Of a stretch of DNA of 64,000 nt, positions 58,659 through 64,000 are shown piece by piece; position 1 is the stretch's first letter, and every line of letters begins with the position of its first letter. Made by a program: the position numbers and the translations under genes. Under the pieces are notes generated by a model that had not been told where the DNA came from, did not search any database, and saw only the letters and a program-made list of their open reading frames with translations. This DNA comes from Deinococcus sonorensis KR-87 (GTDB taxonomy: Bacteria; Deinococcota; Deinococci; Deinococcales; Deinococcaceae). The stretch lies in contig NZ_CP158299.1 of assembly GCF_040256395.1 (NCBI RefSeq), positions 2,385,501 to 2,449,500 on the forward strand, read 5' to 3'.

Positions 58659-58861
58659 GCGCCGGAGCATGGGAGCGGGCCGTCGCTGGACGCGTTCCTG
58701 CGAGAGCGATGGCACGTCACGGTTTCGGTGCCTGAGTGGGAAGGGTAGGGGTCGATCCGCTCAGGAGAAACGGCGCCTTCCCGAACGATGATGTCAGGGA
58801 CGCGTCCTCGGGGTTGCCCCTCGTTGGCAGCCGTCGCGTCCTCCGGCTGGCCTGGACCGGG

Positions 58862-58901
58862 TCCGCCAGATGGCGCAGCCGGCCGGGTGCCATCTGGCGG
58901 A
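58862..58901. repeat. 13-base perfect inverted repeat ahead of the tandem GNAT gene
   Basis: TCCGCCAGATGGC and its complement with a 14-base G/C-rich spacer, 35 bases before ATG 58937. No T-run. The rest of the 278-base gap after smc shows no gene, tRNA or terminator that I can recognise. Confidence 0.6.
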
Positions 58902-58936
58902 TGCTGGGCTGACCCTCGCCTGGGCACACTGGGGCC

Positions 58937-59992
58937 ATGAACCCGGACCTCCATCTGACAGTGCAGGACCCCACCACCCTCAGCCTGCACCAGCGGCTGG
59001 AGGTGGCGAGGCTCGAAGCCGAATGTTTCGCCTCCGCCTACCCAACGGACCCCCCCCTGCAGCCGGACGTGCTGGCCGAGGAGATGAGCCTGACCTCCGA
59101 GGACGAGGAATGCCGGCTGGTGCTCGCCCATCAGGACGGACAGCTGATCGGCCGGGCCCGCCTGGACTACGCGCTGACCCAGAACCGGGACCAGACGTCG
59201 TTGGGCGTGATGGTGCGCCCCGCAAACCGGCGCCGAGGGGTGGGCCGTGCCCTGGCCGTGCGGGCCGGAGAGCTGGCCCTGACGCTGGGCCGCACCTCAT
59301 ATATCGCTGCCACCGCCAGCCGCGCTCCGGCGGGCGAAGCGTTCGCAGCCTGGCTGGGGGCGCATCCGGCCCTGCCGATGATCATTAGCGAGTTGCGGCT
59401 GGACGGGCTGGACCAGGGGCTGCTGTCCCGCTGGGTGACGCGCCCGCACCCGGACAGCTACGCGCTGCACCGCTACGCCCACATCCCCGAGCATGAGCTG
59501 GCGCGGGTGGCCACCGTGATGCAGGTGATGAACACCGCTCCGCGCGGAGACCTGGCCTACGACGACTGGGAGATCACCCCCGCGATGGTGCGCCGCTGGC
59601 AGGAGATGCTGGTGGCCAGCGGTGAGCGGCGCCTGCTGTACGCGGTGGAACACCTGGAGAGCCGCACGCTGGTCGGGTACACCGAGGTGTTCTGGCACCC
59701 GGCCCGCGCCAGCCTGGTCTATCAGGGAGCCACGGGCGTGGACCCGGCCCACCGGCAGCGCGGGCTGGGCCAGTGGCTCAAGGCGGCCCTGCTGCTGGAC
59801 CTTCCGGCGGCCAACCCGGAGGGTGTGCGGGTCCGCACCGGGAACGCCGAAAGCAATGCGGCCATGCTCGGCATCAACCGGGCCCTAGGCTTCCAGCCGG
59901 TCTTCCGGCGGATGGAATGGCAGGGGGAGACGGCCAAGTTGACTGCCCCCGGCCACCCCGCTCCAGAGTTGCAGGATTCACTGGCCCGCTGA
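58937..59992 (+). CDS. Tandem-GNAT acetyltransferase
   Basis: A 351-residue protein with two GNAT-fold halves. The first has VMVRPANRRRGVGRALAVRA (about 93-112) as acetyl-CoA loop; the second has GVDPAHRQRGLGQWLKAALL (about 265-284) followed by VRTGNAESNAAMLGINRALGF, both with intact RxxGxG. Such tandem enzymes include mycothiol synthase-like and antibiotic-modifying proteins; no substrate can be assigned. Single gene. Confidence 0.87.
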   Translation: MNPDLHLTVQDPTTLSLHQRLEVARLEAECFASAYPTDPPLQPDVLAEEMSLTSEDEECRLVLAHQDGQLIGRARLDYALTQNRDQTSLGVMVRPANRRRGVGRALAVRAGELALTLGRTSYIAATASRAPAGEAFAAWLGAHPALPMIISELRLDGLDQGLLSRWVTRPHPDSYALHRYAHIPEHELARVATVMQVMNTAPRGDLAYDDWEITPAMVRRWQEMLVASGERRLLYAVEHLESRTLVGYTEVFWHPARASLVYQGATGVDPAHRQRGLGQWLKAALLLDLPAANPEGVRVRTGNAESNAAMLGINRALGFQPVFRRMEWQGETAKLTAPGHPAPELQDSLAR

Positions 59993-60052
59993 AGTCCGCC
60001 GGGCAGGTCCGGAGTGGGGCGCCCGGGCATCGGGGTACACTTCAACCTGAGG

Positions 60053-61000
60053 ATGACCCTTCCTTCAGACGCCGCCCCCACTCTGCCAGCCGCGCAGCGT
60101 CCGCTGGGACAGCGGTTCCTGATCAACTTCGGGACGTGCTACTTCGCCGTGTATTTCCTGGTGGTGGGGCAGTCGCCGGTGCACTGCCCGGTGGATGGAG
60201 GTTCCCGGTCGCGGACTGGTTGAACCGGGTGCTGGTTCATCGGCCGCTGCCCATCCCGCTGTCGGCCGGGGGCGGGGACACCTCTCAGGACTGGGCGTTG
60301 ACCCTGGGTGGCCTCCTCGTGTCCCTGCTGCTGGGGCTGGTCTGGACGGGCGGGCTGCGCCCTCGCCCCGTCATCTCGTCATCTGGCGTGGCTTGCGGCG
60401 GGCCTGCGTGCAGCACTTGTGGTCTGGCTGCTGAGCTACGGACTGGCGAAGTTCAGCTTCGGCCAGTTCGGGCTGCTCTCGCCGGGGCAGCTGAACCACA
60501 CCTACGGCCAGACCAGCCCGATGTTCCTGCTCTGGACCTTCATGGCGGCGAGCCCAGGGTACCAGCTGGTGGGCGGTGTGGCCGAGGTGCAGCCCGCCCT
60601 GTTCCTGCTGCACCGCCGGACCGTCACGCTGGGCGCCCTGATCGCGGTCGTCACCATAACCAACGTGTTCGCGCTCAACATGGCCTACGACGTTCCGGTC
60701 AAGCTGTTCAGCTTCCACCTGCTCCTGGCGGCGCTGGTGCTGGCCGCCTATGATCTGCCGCGGCTGCTGGCGCTCTTCACTGGAAGGGTGGTGCCAGCAG
60801 CCGAATGGCCGGCGCGCACCGGATGGGGGCGCGTCTGGGCCTCCTGGCTGGCCACGGTCGCCGTGCTGGCCCTGATGGGTCAGGCATCCCTGTAGGGTCA
60901 GCGGACGCTCGCTGCGGACCGGGAACTGACTAGGCTGGCCCCGCAGCCACTCAAGACACGCGGCTTCCACTGGATCAACGAGTACCCGTACAACCGCTGA
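60053..61000 (+). pseudogene. DoxX-like membrane protein, disrupted
   Basis: Pieces of one membrane protein lie in order across two frames. Frame A from ATG 60053 (PLGQRFLINFGTCYFAVYFL, then VVGQSPVHCPVDGG), frame B from about 60205 (FPVADWLNRVLVHRPLPIPL, GDTSQDWALTLGGLLVSLL), then frame A again from about 60370 (LSYGLAKFSFGQFGLL, YGQTSPMFLLWTFMAASPGY, MAYDVPVKLFSFHLLLAAL). The frame then meets TAG at 60893-60895, yet continues in phase to KTRGFHWINEYPYNR and a TGA at 60998-61000, a tail typical of such proteins. Two frameshifts plus one nonsense codon: a real pseudogene is likely. Confidence 0.75.
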
Positions 61001-61012
61001 GCGGCAGCAAAA

Positions 61013-61043
61013 AGCGCCGCGTCCCCAACCGGGGCGCGGCGCT
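61013..61043 (-). terminator. Terminator of the nusA-ylxR-infB operon
   Basis: Stem AGCGCCGCG / CGCGGCGCT with an inner CCCC / GGGG and one bulged base. On the minus strand it ends GGCGCTTTTTGC, a T-run 17 bases after the infB stop. Confidence 0.85.
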
Positions 61044-61059
61044 CTGAGCGTTTTGTGGC

Positions 61060-62973
<1,914 letters not shown>

Positions 62974-63020
62974 ACTCACCTCCGGTGAGAGCCGCCCGGA
63001 AGGGGCGGCAAAGCCATTGA

Positions 63021-63305
63021 TTATCTCATGGCAGGGTCCTGTATGGCCGGTTGTGGGGTCTGGACGTTCAGCAGGGCGCTCACGGTGCCGGCCTGCGGGC
63101 CGAAGCTGCGGCGCAGCCGCTTCTCGCTCCAGCAGGCGGGGGTGTCAGCGCACACGTAGCGGCCTCGTCCGGTCCGGTGACCCGTCTGCAGCTGCCACCC
63201 CTGCTCACCGCGCACCAGCCGAAGCAGCTCGCCCTGGGGGCGTTTGCGGCGGCAGGCCACACAGCTGCGCTCCGGCACGTGCGGGGTGTGGGCGGCAGTG
63301 CTCAC
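63021..63305 (-). CDS. ylxR: YlxR (RnpM) family RNA-binding protein
   Basis: A 94-residue basic protein with the family block PERSCVACRRKRPQGELLRLV and GRGRYVCADTPACW, followed by RRSFG. In Bacillus this family (RnpM) binds RNase P RNA. GTG start three bases after the nusA stop. The ylxQ (L7Ae-like) gene that often follows it is absent here; infB comes next. Confidence 0.92.
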   Translation of the reverse strand: MSTAAHTPHVPERSCVACRRKRPQGELLRLVRGEQGWQLQTGHRTGRGRYVCADTPACWSEKRLRRSFGPQAGTVSALLNVQTPQPAIQDPAMR

Positions 63306-63308
63306 GGC

Positions 63309-64000
<692 letters not shown>

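Noticed and set aside
58659..58936. tRNA or small RNA gene in the smc-GNAT gap
   Set aside because: No cloverleaf, T-loop GGTTCGA-type sequence or terminator could be found; only the 13-base inverted repeat stands out.

Overview
The window reads as a piece of chromosome from a Deinococcus-type bacterium. The evidence is a G+C-rich, densely packed gene set, Deinococcus-like protein variants (an EPSP synthase with KNYTTR in the substrate loop, a short IF-2, a stand-alone Asp23-nusB-folD block), carboxyspermidine-route polyamine genes, and above all a recurring TANNNT hexamer 6-8 bases ahead of start codons, the mark of leaderless mRNAs that are common in Deinococcus. No rRNA, tRNA, CRISPR array, insertion sequence or prophage was recognised. 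The region is essentially core metabolism and information processing with a few decayed or unusual genes.

Layout. 0-3.3 kb: glgB and hisH-hisB. 3.3-6.1 kb: an A/T-rich gap, a secreted subtilase lipoprotein and an unknown protein. 6.1-11.6 kb (minus): a frameshifted SDR gene, then an overlapping operon (HAD, M19 dipeptidase, SH3-NlpC/P60 peptidase, dipeptide epimerase, Gfo/Idh oxidoreductase) that looks like murein-peptide salvage. 11.6-16.5 kb: a PatB-type lyase, hisZ-hisG with a coupled APH-fold kinase, and small membrane or lipoproteins. 16.5-21.6 kb: a lone AlgX-like protein, endonuclease III, a wrecked terC, a TetR/membrane pair and nspC. 21.9-25.9 kb: arginine genes argJ and argF-GNAT-argC. 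25.9-33.4 kb: purU, M29 aminopeptidase, P-loop kinase, PQQ-type sugar dehydrogenase, aroA, GNAT and carboxynorspermidine synthase. 33.4-38.3 kb: dxs with a lipoprotein gene, YbjQ, PspA and an OYE reductase. 38.4-42.0 kb: a trp operon (trpE-tautomerase-trpG-trpD) preceded by a leader peptide with three Trp codons and an attenuator. 42.1-48.5 kb: hydrolase, alr, phosphoesterase, nucleoside-type ABC ATPase, PAP2 phosphatase and a BMP-family binding protein. 48.7-58.7 kb (plus): ligA, Asp23-nusB-folD-DUF212, smpB, a degenerate amidase with a GerMN protein, and smc. 58.9-61.0 kb: a tandem GNAT and a decayed membrane protein. 61.1-64.0 kb (minus): nusA (cut by the window edge)-ylxR-infB.

Most operons are knit together by 4-base ATGA/GTGA/TTGA stop-start overlaps. 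The strongest non-coding signal is the trp attenuator. Three genes carry disabling lesions (SDR, TerC, DoxX-like), and two enzyme-like proteins have lost catalytic residues (Amidase_3, tautomerase). No convincing entirely new multi-gene system was found; the trp leader, the coupled APH kinase and the pseudo-amidase/GerMN pair are the best leads.
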